NCBI RefSeq assembly: GCF_014306135.1
Contig: NZ_JACRWD010000001.1
Coordinates: forward strand, 310,001-374,000
Direction of reading: 5' to 3'
DNA from: Paraclostridium hominis
GTDB lineage: Bacteria > Bacillota > Clostridia > Peptostreptococcales > Peptostreptococcaceae
Length of the DNA stretch: 64,000 bases
Shown here: piece after piece, positions 34,959 to 43,788 of the stretch
Layout of the letters: each line of letters starts with the position of its first letter
How positions within the stretch are numbered: the stretch's first letter is position 1
The notes under the pieces: generated by a model
Database searches by the model: none
Told to the model about the DNA's origin: nothing
The model's input: the letters and a program-made list of their open reading frames with translations, nothing else
Program-made: the position numbers and the translations under genes

Positions 34959-35993
34959 GTGGGAATTGATAGTAAATACAATATAAAAATAGGTAACTTT
35001 AAAAAAGGTAAAAATAACTTAATAACAGATATAGATGGAGTTAAAGTAGGTCATGTTACACTGGATAAAGGAGATATAAAAACTGGAGTAACGGCTATAC
35101 TTCCTCATAGTGAAAATATATTTAAAGAAAAAGTAATGGCATCTTCTTATGTAATAAATGGTTTTGGAAAAAGTATGGGACTTATACAGATAGAGGAATT
35201 AGGAAATATAGAAACTCCTATTATACTAACTAATACTTTAAGTATAGGGACAGCTTGTAATGGACTTATTAAGTATATGCTAAGTGAAAATGAAGATATA
35301 GGTGATACAACTGGTACTGTAAATCCTATAGTACTAGAATGTAATGATGGATTTTTAAATAATATAAGAAGATTTTCTTTAAAAGAAGAGCATGTATTAG
35401 ATGCTATAAAAAATGCAAAAGAAATATTTGATGAGGGATCAGTAGGGGCTGGAACAGGAATGAGTTGTTATCAACTTAAAGGAGGCATAGGGTCATCTTC
35501 AAGAATTATAAAATTAGATGAAAAAGAATATACATTAGGTAGTTTAGTATTATCAAATTTTGGACTTAAAGAAGATTTAATGATAAATGGAGAAAAATTA
35601 ATAAAAGAGACATTTGACAATGAAATTTTAGAACTTGAAAAAGGATCTATAATAATTATAATAGCAACAGATATACCACTAAGTGAAAGGCAATTAAAGA
35701 GATTATCAAAAAGAGCTAGTATATCACTTGGAAGAACAGGATCTCATTTAGGAAATGGAAGTGGTGATATAGTTGTTACATTTACAACACGAAATAAAAT
35801 AAATCATTATGAAAAAAGAGATATAGTAGACATTAACATAATAAATGAAAATAAAATAGATTTAGTATTTAGAGCTTTAATAGAATCTGTTGAAGAATCT
35901 ATTATTAGTTCAATGATAAACTCAAAAGAAACTATAGGAAGAAAAAATAATACAAGAAAAAGTATACTGGAATATTTAAATAAAACTGTTTAA
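34959..35993 (+). CDS. P1-family (DmpA/BapA-like) aminopeptidase
   Basis: Ntn-type self-processing peptidase of the DmpA family. The 344-residue protein has TDIDGVKVGHVTL at the start, TNTLSIGTACNG, GSVGAGTGMSCYQLKGGIGSSSR and the expected autocleavage site Gly-Ser in EKGSIIIIIATDIPLS, where the new N-terminal Ser is the nucleophile. LGRTGSHLGNGSGDIVV is also typical. GTG at 34959, six bases after AGAGGTG, is preferred over the GTG at 34950 that overlaps that site. Substrate unknown; members cleave N-terminal residues of small or beta-peptides. Confidence 0.87.
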   Translation: MGIDSKYNIKIGNFKKGKNNLITDIDGVKVGHVTLDKGDIKTGVTAILPHSENIFKEKVMASSYVINGFGKSMGLIQIEELGNIETPIILTNTLSIGTACNGLIKYMLSENEDIGDTTGTVNPIVLECNDGFLNNIRRFSLKEEHVLDAIKNAKEIFDEGSVGAGTGMSCYQLKGGIGSSSRIIKLDEKEYTLGSLVLSNFGLKEDLMINGEKLIKETFDNEILELEKGSIIIIIATDIPLSERQLKRLSKRASISLGRTGSHLGNGSGDIVVTFTTRNKINHYEKRDIVDINIINENKIDLVFRALIESVEESIISSMINSKETIGRKNNTRKSILEYLNKTV

Positions 35994-36070
35994 AAATACT
36001 TAGGTTGGTTATATATATAATATCATAAAAATTTCTGCCATAGACAAATTTAAAATAATTTCAAGCGCAT

Positions 36071-36117
36071 AAAACAAGGTTTTGAGATATAATCATTTGC
36101 CTTGTTTTATTTTTTGA
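36071..36117. terminator. Hairpin terminator between P1 peptidase and decayed gene
   Basis: Stem AAAACAAGG / CCTTGTTTT with a 20-base loop, followed by ATTTTTT on the plus strand and A4 on the other, so it may serve both directions. Confidence 0.6.
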
Positions 36118-36137
36118 AAAATTAAATATAAATAAAG

Positions 36138-36429
36138 TTATTTAAATATTTTACTACCTAAAAAGTTATTAAGATTATTTTTTAATTCTAATACATTAAT
36201 ACAATCTACAATTTATTTTACTATACTTGTATCTATTAAGTCATTTACTAAATCTCAAACAATTAATACTCATAAATTCATTTATAGATTGACCAATCTT
36301 TGTATTGTTTATATTATTTACTGCGTCTTTTACTTTTTTATTATAAAAGTTTTTTTTGACTACATCCAACTATATTTATAGAACTAAAGATATACTTAAC
36401 ATTAAAATTAACTTTTTATTTAATCTCAT
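36138..36429 (-). pseudogene. Decayed small lipoprotein gene
   Basis: On the minus strand an ATG at 36429 opens MRLNKKLILMLSISLVL, a typical lipoprotein signal core, then hits a stop. A frame shift gives INIVGCSQKK with a lipobox-like VGC. A second shift at an A8 run gives VKDAVNNINNTKIGQSINEF..., and a third gives DLIDTSIVK, one in-frame stop, then IVDCINVLELKNNLNNFLGSKIFK and a stop at 36138. Protein-like sequence spread across three frames with at least three shifts indicates a recent pseudogene of about 97 codons. Family not recognised. The rest of the 623-base gap is AT-rich without clear features. Confidence 0.55.
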
Positions 36430-36584
36430 TATAACTTTGTAGATTATTTGGCAAAAACATATTGATATATTAAATTTAACTAATAATTAATAATCCTTAA
36501 ATTTTTAAAGTCAAAATAAGTGTTTATAATAATTAAGAAAAAAAAGGGAACTATACAAATATAAGGTAGATTAATTTCTAAGAA

Positions 36585-36619
36585 AGGAGAAACTAGATAA
36601 TCTAGTTGAAAATTTTATG
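36585..36619 (+). promoter_or_regulatory. Ribosome site separated from ATG by a hairpin
   Basis: AAGGAG (36584-36589) is 27 bases from the ATG at 36617, too far for direct use. Between them AACTAGA-TAA-TCTAGTT (36591-36607) is a perfect 7-bp hairpin. Folding it leaves about 10 bases between ribosome site and ATG. No alternative in-frame start lies closer to the site. Confidence 0.55.
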
Positions 36620-38140
36620 AATGAATCATATTGGATGTTAAGTTCTAAAGGATTAGATTTTGAAAGTTTAAAAGAAGATTTAGAGATAGACACACTTATA
36701 ATAGGCGGAGGTATAGTTGGACTTACTACAGCTTATTTATTAGCTAAAAAGGGTATTGAAACAGCTATAGTAGAAACAAATAAAATAGGTTGTGGAAGTT
36801 CTGGAAGAAATACAGGTAAAATTACTTCTCAACATGGAATAATTTATTCAAAAATAAGAGATAAGTATGGCTTAGATAGTGCAAAGTTATATTATGAAGG
36901 AAATGAAAAAGCTATAGATTTAATAGAAGAAATAATAAAAGATAATAAAATAGAATGTAGTTTTGAAAGGTTGTCTTCATATATATATGCAGATAATGAA
37001 AATTATATAGAAGAGTTAAAAGAAGAATTTAGTACTTGTGATAACCTAGGTATAAAATGTAAGTATCACGACACATTAGATATTCCTTTTGAGGTAAAAG
37101 GAGCTATAGAATTTTTTAATCAAGCTCAATTTAATCCAAAAAAATATTTAGATGAATTAACTAAAGTATGTCTAAAACTAGGAGTGAAAATTTATGAACA
37201 TACTCCTATTGTAGATTATGAAAAAGAAAATATTTACAAGGTAAAAACTAAGGATCATAAAACAATAAGTGCATTAAATATTGTTATGGCTTCACATTTT
37301 CCATGGTATGATGGACTAAATTTTTACTTTGCAAAAGAAAAAGGAGAAAGGTCTTATTTATTAGGTGGTGAATATAAAGCAAAAATACCAAGAGGTATGT
37401 ATCTAAATGTAGAGGAAAATGGAATTACATTTAAAACATATATAGGAGAAGGTAAAAAATTAATTATAGCAGGTGGAGGAGACCACAAAGTTGGACAATG
37501 TAGCAATGAAGAAGCTATTTACGAAAAGTTAAAAACTAAACTAGGAGAAAAATTTAAGGTAAGTGAATTTAAATACAAATGGTCAGCTCAAGATTATATA
37601 AGCTTTGATAATATGCCATATATAGGTTATGTAAATAAAAGAGAAGATAATGTTTATGTAGCAACAGGATTATGTAAGTGGGGAATGAGCAATGGAACAT
37701 TAGCTTCTATTATAATAAAAGATTTAATGTGTTATAGGAAATCTGATTATGAAAATATATTTAAACCTACTAGAACAGGTAGTTTATTAACTACACAGTT
37801 TGTAACAGAAAATTTAAATGTAGGAAAAGAGTATATAAAAGGAAAACTTAAAGTTGGAGATACAGATTTTAATGTAGATAAAGGAGAAGGAAAAGTAGTC
37901 AATGTAGATGGTAAAAGGTGTGGAGCTTATAGAGATAGTGATGGAAAGGTATATATAGTAGATATAACTTGTACTCATTTAGGTTGTGAATTAACTTTTA
38001 ACTCTGTTGAAAAAACATGGGACTGTCCATGTCATGCATCTAGATTTGATTATAGGGGAAATGTAATTGAAGGTCCTGCTCTTAAAAACTTAAATAGATA
38101 CGATGATGAAAAAAATGATGTAAACCCTAAATTAATTTAA
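36617..38140 (+). CDS. FAD-dependent oxidoreductase fused to a Rieske [2Fe-2S] domain
   Basis: A 507-residue two-domain protein like B. subtilis YhfW. Residues about 25-390 are a DAO-type FAD domain with the dinucleotide motif LIIGGGIVGLTTAYLLAKKG and GSSGRNTGKITSQHG. Residues about 405-507 are a Rieske domain with both cluster-binding boxes, CTHLGC and CPCHASRF, so the cluster should be intact. No signal peptide, so cytoplasmic. The substrate is not known. The start context is unusual, with a hairpin between the ribosome site and the ATG. Confidence 0.88.
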   Translation: MNESYWMLSSKGLDFESLKEDLEIDTLIIGGGIVGLTTAYLLAKKGIETAIVETNKIGCGSSGRNTGKITSQHGIIYSKIRDKYGLDSAKLYYEGNEKAIDLIEEIIKDNKIECSFERLSSYIYADNENYIEELKEEFSTCDNLGIKCKYHDTLDIPFEVKGAIEFFNQAQFNPKKYLDELTKVCLKLGVKIYEHTPIVDYEKENIYKVKTKDHKTISALNIVMASHFPWYDGLNFYFAKEKGERSYLLGGEYKAKIPRGMYLNVEENGITFKTYIGEGKKLIIAGGGDHKVGQCSNEEAIYEKLKTKLGEKFKVSEFKYKWSAQDYISFDNMPYIGYVNKREDNVYVATGLCKWGMSNGTLASIIIKDLMCYRKSDYENIFKPTRTGSLLTTQFVTENLNVGKEYIKGKLKVGDTDFNVDKGEGKVVNVDGKRCGAYRDSDGKVYIVDITCTHLGCELTFNSVEKTWDCPCHASRFDYRGNVIEGPALKNLNRYDDEKNDVNPKLI

Positions 38141-38217
38141 AAATAAAAGGACTAATTAAATTATAGATAAATATATATATATATATAAAAGAATAGATTT
38201 AGGGGGGGAGATTGAAC

Positions 38218-39234
38218 TTGAATAAAGCAATAGAAGTAACTAGAGGCAGTTTAATTGAATGTACTCACAGTGTACATATAGCTGTAGTAAATTCAGAGGG
38301 GGAACTTATATATTCTCTAGGAAATCCTAAAAAAGTAATATATGCAAGATCATCAGTAAAACCAATACAAGCTATACAGGTTTTAGAAACTAAAGCAGAT
38401 AAAAGATTTAATATAAGTGATAGAGAAATATCTTTTATGTGCTCATCTCATTCAGGAGAACCATATCATGTAGAGTGTACCAGAGAAATATTAAAAAAAG
38501 CTGATATAAGCGTAGATAAGTTAAAATGTGGTATACATGTCCCTGGCAATAGTCAAATCTATAAAGAATTAATAGAAAGTAAAGAACCTTTAACTCAAGA
38601 ACATAATAATTGTTCTGGAAAACATAGTGGAATGTTAATATCTGCTAAAAATTTAAATGAAGATTTAGAAACATACCTAGATATAAATCATCCAGTTCAA
38701 CAAAGAATTTTAGACAATATATCTTTTGTTTGTAATTACAACAAAGAAGATATAATAATTGGTATTGATGGATGTGGAGCACCAGTTCATGCTATGCCTT
38801 TAGAAAAGTTTGCTTATGGATTTTCAAGATTAGCAGATTCTAAAAAGTTAGGCCAAAAAGAAGAATATGTAAATAAAATAACATCATCTATGATGAAGTA
38901 TCCTGAAATGGTTGCAGGAAGAGATAGATTTTGTACTGCACTTATGAGAGTTTGTGGAGATAGAATATTTGGTAAAGCAGGAGCACAGGGAGTATATTTA
39001 GTTGGAGATAAAAATAATAAACTTGGAATAGCGATAAAAGTTGATGATGGCTCAGGTCAAGCAAGTGCATGTGCTACTATGGAAGTCTTAAGACAGCTTA
39101 ATTTAATAAATGAAAAAGAGTTAAAAGAACTAGAAAAGTTTGCAAACCCAAAACTATTAAACGCCCGAAAAGATATAATTGGAGAAATGAGACCAAATTT
39201 TAAGTTAAATACTTTAGTTAATGTGGAGGGATAA
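38218..39234 (+). CDS. L-asparaginase II family protein
   Basis: A 338-residue protein of the asparaginase_II (PF06089-like) family, unrelated to the classical bacterial asparaginases. Visible hallmarks: VTRGSLIECTHSVHIAV near the start, YARSSVKPIQAI with the likely nucleophile region, CSSHSGEPYHVE, HNNCSGKHSGML and GIDGCGAPVHAMPL. TTG at 38218 has a 7-base spacing from AGGGGGGGAG, while TTG at 38212 would touch it. An (AT)n run (about 38168-38186) lies upstream. The next gene starts 3 bases downstream, so both form an operon for amide nitrogen release. Confidence 0.85.
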   Translation: MNKAIEVTRGSLIECTHSVHIAVVNSEGELIYSLGNPKKVIYARSSVKPIQAIQVLETKADKRFNISDREISFMCSSHSGEPYHVECTREILKKADISVDKLKCGIHVPGNSQIYKELIESKEPLTQEHNNCSGKHSGMLISAKNLNEDLETYLDINHPVQQRILDNISFVCNYNKEDIIIGIDGCGAPVHAMPLEKFAYGFSRLADSKKLGQKEEYVNKITSSMMKYPEMVAGRDRFCTALMRVCGDRIFGKAGAQGVYLVGDKNNKLGIAIKVDDGSGQASACATMEVLRQLNLINEKELKELEKFANPKLLNARKDIIGEMRPNFKLNTLVNVEG

Positions 39235-39236
39235 AT

Positions 39237-39956
39237 ATGAAACCTTTAATAGGGGTATTGGGAAGATTAGCAACTATAGATTCAGGAGCCTTTAATGGTC
39301 TTGAAAGAATAAATCTTACAAATGCTTATATAAATGCAATTGAAAAGGCAGGAGGAGTACCAATTGTTATTCCTGCAAATACAAACAAAGAAAATATAAA
39401 AGCACAAGTAAGTGCTATGGATGGGATAATTATATCTGGAGGAGATGATGTAAATACAAATATATATAAAGAAGAGCCTTTTAAAGAACTTGGATATATA
39501 AATCCAATATTAGATGAATTTGATATAGAGGTAACAAAGATAGCATTAGAATTGGATAAACCAATTCTTGGAATATGTAGAGGATTACAAGTATTAAATG
39601 TAGCATTAGGAGGTAGCTTATATCAAGATTTAAAATATATAAAAGGATGTCATATAAAACATAATCAAGAAACAAAACCTTACTTAGGAACTCATTATAT
39701 AGATATAAAAGAAAATTCAATATTAAAAGATATAATAAAAGATAAAGTATTAGTAAATAGTTATCATCATCAAAGTATAAAAACTCTAGGAAGTAATTTA
39801 AAAGTAATAGCATATTCAAATGATGGGGTAATAGAAGCTGTCCAAAAGGAAAATGAAAAATTTGTATTGGGTGTTCAGTGGCATCCAGAACTGATGGTAG
39901 ATTATAGTTCTCATATGCTTAATTTATTTAAGAGATTTATAGATGAATGTAGATAA
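39237..39956 (+). CDS. Class I glutamine amidotransferase-like hydrolase (PuuD type)
   Basis: A 239-residue gamma-glutamyl hydrolase of the peptidase C26 family. Nucleophile Cys lies in PILGICRGLQVLNVALGG, and His/Glu of the triad in GVQWHPELM. IISGGDDVNTNIY is typical of gamma-glutamyl-GABA hydrolases. It is translationally coupled to the asparaginase gene. Whether the substrate is gamma-glutamyl-GABA is uncertain, since no other Puu genes are near. Confidence 0.85.
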   Translation: MKPLIGVLGRLATIDSGAFNGLERINLTNAYINAIEKAGGVPIVIPANTNKENIKAQVSAMDGIIISGGDDVNTNIYKEEPFKELGYINPILDEFDIEVTKIALELDKPILGICRGLQVLNVALGGSLYQDLKYIKGCHIKHNQETKPYLGTHYIDIKENSILKDIIKDKVLVNSYHHQSIKTLGSNLKVIAYSNDGVIEAVQKENEKFVLGVQWHPELMVDYSSHMLNLFKRFIDECR

Positions 39957-39970
39957 AATTTAAATAAAAA

Positions 39971-40012
39971 AATAAAAACCGATAGATAATAAGTCTCTAT
40001 CGGTTTTTATTT
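39971..40012 (+). terminator. Intrinsic terminator
   Basis: Stem AAAAACCGATAG / CTATCGGTTTTT (39974-39985, 39997-40008). The following 270 bases before asd are AT-rich; I searched for a lysine riboswitch core and did not find one. Confidence 0.9.
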
Positions 40013-40279
40013 AGTGATGTATTCAAATTATATGAATTATATCATAATTGTTAAGCGTTTGCAACAGAATAAGATACTACAATTAAATCACAAATACATA
40101 TGAAAGTCATAATATAACATATAAAGTTTATTTATATGGACATTAATGCTTAAATTATAAAAATTATTGCGATTAATGCTATGTTTATATACTAGACATT
40201 GATATTTAAAATAATATATACTAAAATTACGTATATATTATTGGATAATGAAATTTTAAGTGAAAAGAGGCGCATAGAT

Positions 40280-41278
40280 ATGAAAAAAGTAAACGTTGCG
40301 ATAGTTGGAGCCACTGGTATGGTTGGAAGAACTTTTTTAAAGGTATTAGAAGAGAGAAATTTCCCAATAGATAATCTATATTTATTTTCTTCAGCTAGAT
40401 CAGCAGGATCTAAAGTAGAATTTAAAGGAAAAGAATATACAGTAGAAGAACTAAATGAAAATTCATTTGATAGAGATATACAAATAGCGCTTTTCTCAGC
40501 GGGAGGAAGTATAAGTGAAAAATACGCACCGATAGCTGCATCAAAAGGTGTAGTTGTTGTAGATAACTCAAGTGCATGGAGAATGGATGAAAATGTACCT
40601 TTAGTAGTTCCTGAAGTTAACCCAGACGCTGTTAAAGAACATAAAGGTATAATAGCAAATCCAAATTGTTCTACTATACAAGCAATGGTGCCGTTAAAAC
40701 CTCTTAATGATAAATACAATATAAAAAGAATAGTATATTCAACATATCAAGCAGTATCAGGTTCTGGAGTAAAAGGAACTAAAGACTTAGAAGATGGAAT
40801 AAAAGGATTAGAAAATAAATTCTATCCACATCCTATAGCATATAACTGCTTACCACACATAGATGTATTTATGGATAATGGATATACAAAAGAAGAAATG
40901 AAAATGATAAATGAAACTATGAAAATTTTAAATGACTATGATTTAAAAATCACAGCAACTACAGTAAGAGTACCTGTAGTAAATGGACATAGTGAATCTA
41001 TAAATGTAGAGTTTGAAAAAGATTTTGATATAGAAGAATTAAAAGCTTTACTAGCAAACTCACAAGGATTAGAATTAGTAGATGATATAGAAAATAATGT
41101 ATATCCTACTGCTTTTGAACTTAGTGGAAGAGATGAAGTATTTGTAGGTAGAGTAAGAAGAGATTTTAGCGTAGACAGCGGTATAAATATGTGGGTAGTA
41201 GCTGACAATATAAGAAAAGGTGCTGCTACAAATGCTGTACAAATTGCTGAACTTCTTTTAAAATATGATTTAGTATAA
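40280..41278 (+). CDS. asd: Aspartate-semialdehyde dehydrogenase
   Basis: Second step of the aspartate pathway, reducing aspartyl phosphate to the semialdehyde. The 332-residue protein has the NADP motif IVGATGMVGRTFLKVLEE, the catalytic Cys in NPNCSTIQ and the DDIENNVYPTA region. The frame is open from 40199, but the ATG at 40280 follows AGAGGCG and gives the conserved N-terminus. It heads an asd-dapA-dapB-dapH operon for diaminopimelate and lysine, needed for peptidoglycan and dipicolinate. Confidence 0.95.
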   Translation: MKKVNVAIVGATGMVGRTFLKVLEERNFPIDNLYLFSSARSAGSKVEFKGKEYTVEELNENSFDRDIQIALFSAGGSISEKYAPIAASKGVVVVDNSSAWRMDENVPLVVPEVNPDAVKEHKGIIANPNCSTIQAMVPLKPLNDKYNIKRIVYSTYQAVSGSGVKGTKDLEDGIKGLENKFYPHPIAYNCLPHIDVFMDNGYTKEEMKMINETMKILNDYDLKITATTVRVPVVNGHSESINVEFEKDFDIEELKALLANSQGLELVDDIENNVYPTAFELSGRDEVFVGRVRRDFSVDSGINMWVVADNIRKGAATNAVQIAELLLKYDLV

Positions 41279-41297
41279 AAATTAGGAGGTATTGAGT

Positions 41298-42176
41298 ATG
41301 TTATTTAAGGGTTCTGGAGTTGCTTTAGTTACTCCTTTTAACGAAGATGGTGTAGATTTTGAAAAACTTGGAGAATTAATAGAATATCATATAGAAAACA
41401 ACACAGATGCATTAATAGTTTGTGGAACTACTGGAGAATCTACAACGATGTCTGATGAAGAACAATTTGCTGTAATAGATTTTACTGTAAAAAAAGTTAA
41501 TAAAAGAATACCAGTTATAGCAGGAACAGGTTCTAATGATACTATGCATTCAGTTTACTTATGTCAGGAAGCTGAAAAATTAGGAGCAGATGGACTTTTA
41601 GTAATAACTCCTTATTACAATAAAACAAATCAAAGAGGTCTTAAACTTCATTTTGAGACTATTGCAGCTAGTACAGAATTACCAATTATATTATACAATG
41701 TTCCAGGAAGAACAGGAGTTAATATAAAACCTAGTGTAATAGCAGAACTTGCAAAAATAGAAAATATAGTAGCTGTTAAAGAAGCTAGTGGAGATATAGC
41801 ACAAGTTGCAGAAATTGCTAGATTAGTGCCAGAAAGTTTTGCGATATATTCAGGAAACGATGATTCTATATTACCACTTTTATCACTTGGTGGAGTTGGA
41901 GTTATATCAGTAGTTGCAAATATTTGCCCAAAAGAAACTCATGATTTAGTAGAAAAGTTCTTAAATGGTGATGTTAAAGGTTCAAGAGACCTACAATTGG
42001 GTATGAAAGCATTAATAGATAAATTATTTATAGAAGTTAATCCTATACCAGTAAAAACTGCTATGAATATATTAGGATTTGAAGTTGGAGATTTAAGATT
42101 ACCACTTGCTCCTATGGAAGAAAATAATTTGAAAGCTTTAAGAGATGAACTTGTAAACTACGGTTTTGAGTTTTAG
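41298..42176 (+). CDS. dapA: 4-hydroxy-tetrahydrodipicolinate synthase
   Basis: Condenses pyruvate with aspartate semialdehyde. The 292-residue TIM-barrel protein has CGTTGEST, LVITPYYNKTNQRG (catalytic Tyr), YNVPGRTGVN and the Schiff-base Lys in VAVKEASGD. ATG at 41298 is seven bases after AGGAGGT; the TTG at 41292 is too close to it. Confidence 0.95.
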   Translation: MLFKGSGVALVTPFNEDGVDFEKLGELIEYHIENNTDALIVCGTTGESTTMSDEEQFAVIDFTVKKVNKRIPVIAGTGSNDTMHSVYLCQEAEKLGADGLLVITPYYNKTNQRGLKLHFETIAASTELPIILYNVPGRTGVNIKPSVIAELAKIENIVAVKEASGDIAQVAEIARLVPESFAIYSGNDDSILPLLSLGGVGVISVVANICPKETHDLVEKFLNGDVKGSRDLQLGMKALIDKLFIEVNPIPVKTAMNILGFEVGDLRLPLAPMEENNLKALRDELVNYGFEF

Positions 42177-42186
42177 GAGGATTAAA

Positions 42187-42933
42187 ATGATAAAGGTTAT
42201 AGTAAATGGTTCACTTGGTAAGATGGGAAAAGTTCTTACAAGATGTGTAAATGAAGATAAAGATACAGAGTTAGTTTGTGGGTGTTCTATGCCAACAGGA
42301 GAAACTCCTGACTATAAATTATATAATAAAATGAGTGAAATAAAAGAAGAAGCTGATGTTATAATAGACTTTTCACATTTCTCTGCACTTGATGATGTGT
42401 TAGGTTATGCGCTTAAAACAAAAACACCTTTAGTAATAGCTACAACAGGATTTACTAAAGATCAATTAGAACAAATAAAAGAAGCTTCAAAAATAATACC
42501 AATATTCCATTCTTCTAATATGTCTTTAGGAGTTAATGTAATGCTAAAACTTGTAAAAGAAGCGGCAAAGGCATTAAAGGGATTTGATATAGAAATAATA
42601 GAAAAGCATCACAATAAAAAAGTTGATGCACCAAGTGGAACAGCTATAATGGTAGCCAATGCAGTTAAAGAAGTTTTACCAGAAGTTACTTATAACTACG
42701 GAAGACACGGAAGAGACGCCAAGAGAATGGAAAATGAAGTTGGTATACATGCTGTAAGAGGTGGAACAATAGTTGGAGAACACGAAGCTATATTTGCAGG
42801 ATTAGATGAGGAAGTTATGATAAGTCATAGAGCTCAATCTAAAGATATATTTGCAAATGGAGCTATAACAGCAGCTAAGTATTTAGTTAATAAAGAAGCT
42901 GGATACTACAACATGGACGATATGCTAAGCTAA
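42187..42933 (+). CDS. dapB: 4-hydroxy-tetrahydrodipicolinate reductase
   Basis: NAD(P)H reduction to tetrahydrodipicolinate. The 248-residue protein has the N-terminal nucleotide motif NGSLGKMGK, DFSHFSALDD, ATTGF, and the catalytic EKHHNKKVDAPSGTA segment. The ATG at 42187 is 10 bases after the dapA stop, with the AGGAGG partly inside the stop region. Confidence 0.95.
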   Translation: MIKVIVNGSLGKMGKVLTRCVNEDKDTELVCGCSMPTGETPDYKLYNKMSEIKEEADVIIDFSHFSALDDVLGYALKTKTPLVIATTGFTKDQLEQIKEASKIIPIFHSSNMSLGVNVMLKLVKEAAKALKGFDIEIIEKHHNKKVDAPSGTAIMVANAVKEVLPEVTYNYGRHGRDAKRMENEVGIHAVRGGTIVGEHEAIFAGLDEEVMISHRAQSKDIFANGAITAAKYLVNKEAGYYNMDDMLS

Positions 42934-42947
42934 TTAGGAGGTAACGA

Positions 42948-43661
42948 ATGATAAATTTAAATGACGCATACGAAATAGCAAGATATATAAAGACAGTTGA
43001 GAAGAAAACTCCTGTAAAAGTTTATGTGAACGGAGATTTAAAAGCTGAGTCAACTGAAGATTACAAAGTGTTTGGAAACAACGGTTCATTCACTATAATA
43101 GGAGACTATGAGGCTATAAAGCCAGTTTTAGATGCTCAAAAGGATAAATTAGTTGATATACATATGGAATATGACAGAAGAAATTCTGCAATACCAATGT
43201 ATAACTATTTACATGAGCATGCAAGAATAGAGCCAGGTGCTTATATAAGAGATATGGTTACTATAGGTAAAAATGCTGTAGTAATGATGGGAGCAGTTAT
43301 AAACATAGGAGCAGTAGTTGGAGAAGGTTCTATGGTAGATATGAATGCTGTAATAGGAGCTAGAGGAACACTTGGTAAAAATGTTCACCTTGGAGCTGGA
43401 GCAGTAGTTGCAGGTGTATTAGAGCCACCTTCAGCAGATCCAGTTATTATAGAAGATAACGCAATGATAGGTGCTAATGCAGTAATACTTGAAGGTGTTA
43501 GAATCGGAGAAGGTGCAGTTGTTGCTGCTGGTTCTGTAGTTACTGAAAATGTTCCTGCTGGAGCAGTTGTTGCTGGTTCTCCTGCAAAAGTAATAAAAAT
43601 GAAGGATGAAAAAACTGCTGATAAAACAAAATTAATGGACGATTTAAGAAACTTAGACTAA
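42948..43661 (+). CDS. dapH: Tetrahydrodipicolinate N-acetyltransferase
   Basis: Acetyl branch of diaminopimelate synthesis. The 237-residue protein has an N-terminal alpha/beta domain and a left-handed beta-helix of hexapeptide repeats (from about residue 90: AVVMMGAVINIGAVVG...), ending in PAGAVVAGSPAKVIK. Length and the EHARIEPGAYIRD segment match DapH rather than the succinyl enzyme DapD. Later steps of the pathway are not in the window. Terminator follows. Confidence 0.92.
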   Translation: MINLNDAYEIARYIKTVEKKTPVKVYVNGDLKAESTEDYKVFGNNGSFTIIGDYEAIKPVLDAQKDKLVDIHMEYDRRNSAIPMYNYLHEHARIEPGAYIRDMVTIGKNAVVMMGAVINIGAVVGEGSMVDMNAVIGARGTLGKNVHLGAGAVVAGVLEPPSADPVIIEDNAMIGANAVILEGVRIGEGAVVAAGSVVTENVPAGAVVAGSPAKVIKMKDEKTADKTKLMDDLRNLD

Positions 43662-43662
43662 T

Positions 43663-43698
43663 AAAAATAAGGTCATATAAATATGACCTTATTTTTTT
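43663..43698 (+). terminator. Intrinsic terminator after dapH
   Basis: Stem AATAAGGTCATA / TATGACCTTATT followed by T6. Confidence 0.9.
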
Positions 43699-43788
43699 AT
43701 ACTAATTTAAAGTTATTAAATCTAAAAACATCAAGTATTTTAGTTAGTTGACGTATAATTAATAGAACTATATGGTAGAGGTGATAAA

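Noticed and set aside
38168..38187. (AT)n dinucleotide run upstream of the asparaginase gene
   Set aside because: Simple sequence is common at this base composition and no promoter element depends on it visibly.
40009..40279. Lysine riboswitch before asd-dapA-dapB-dapH
   Set aside because: Only a short GAGGCGC word occurs, and it acts as the asd ribosome site. The roughly 180-base aptamer with its conserved core is absent.
40192..40719. 175-codon open frame on the minus strand opposite asd
   Set aside because: It is a mirror of the asd coding frame with no ribosome site and serine/threonine/leucine-rich composition typical of antisense frames in AT-rich genes.
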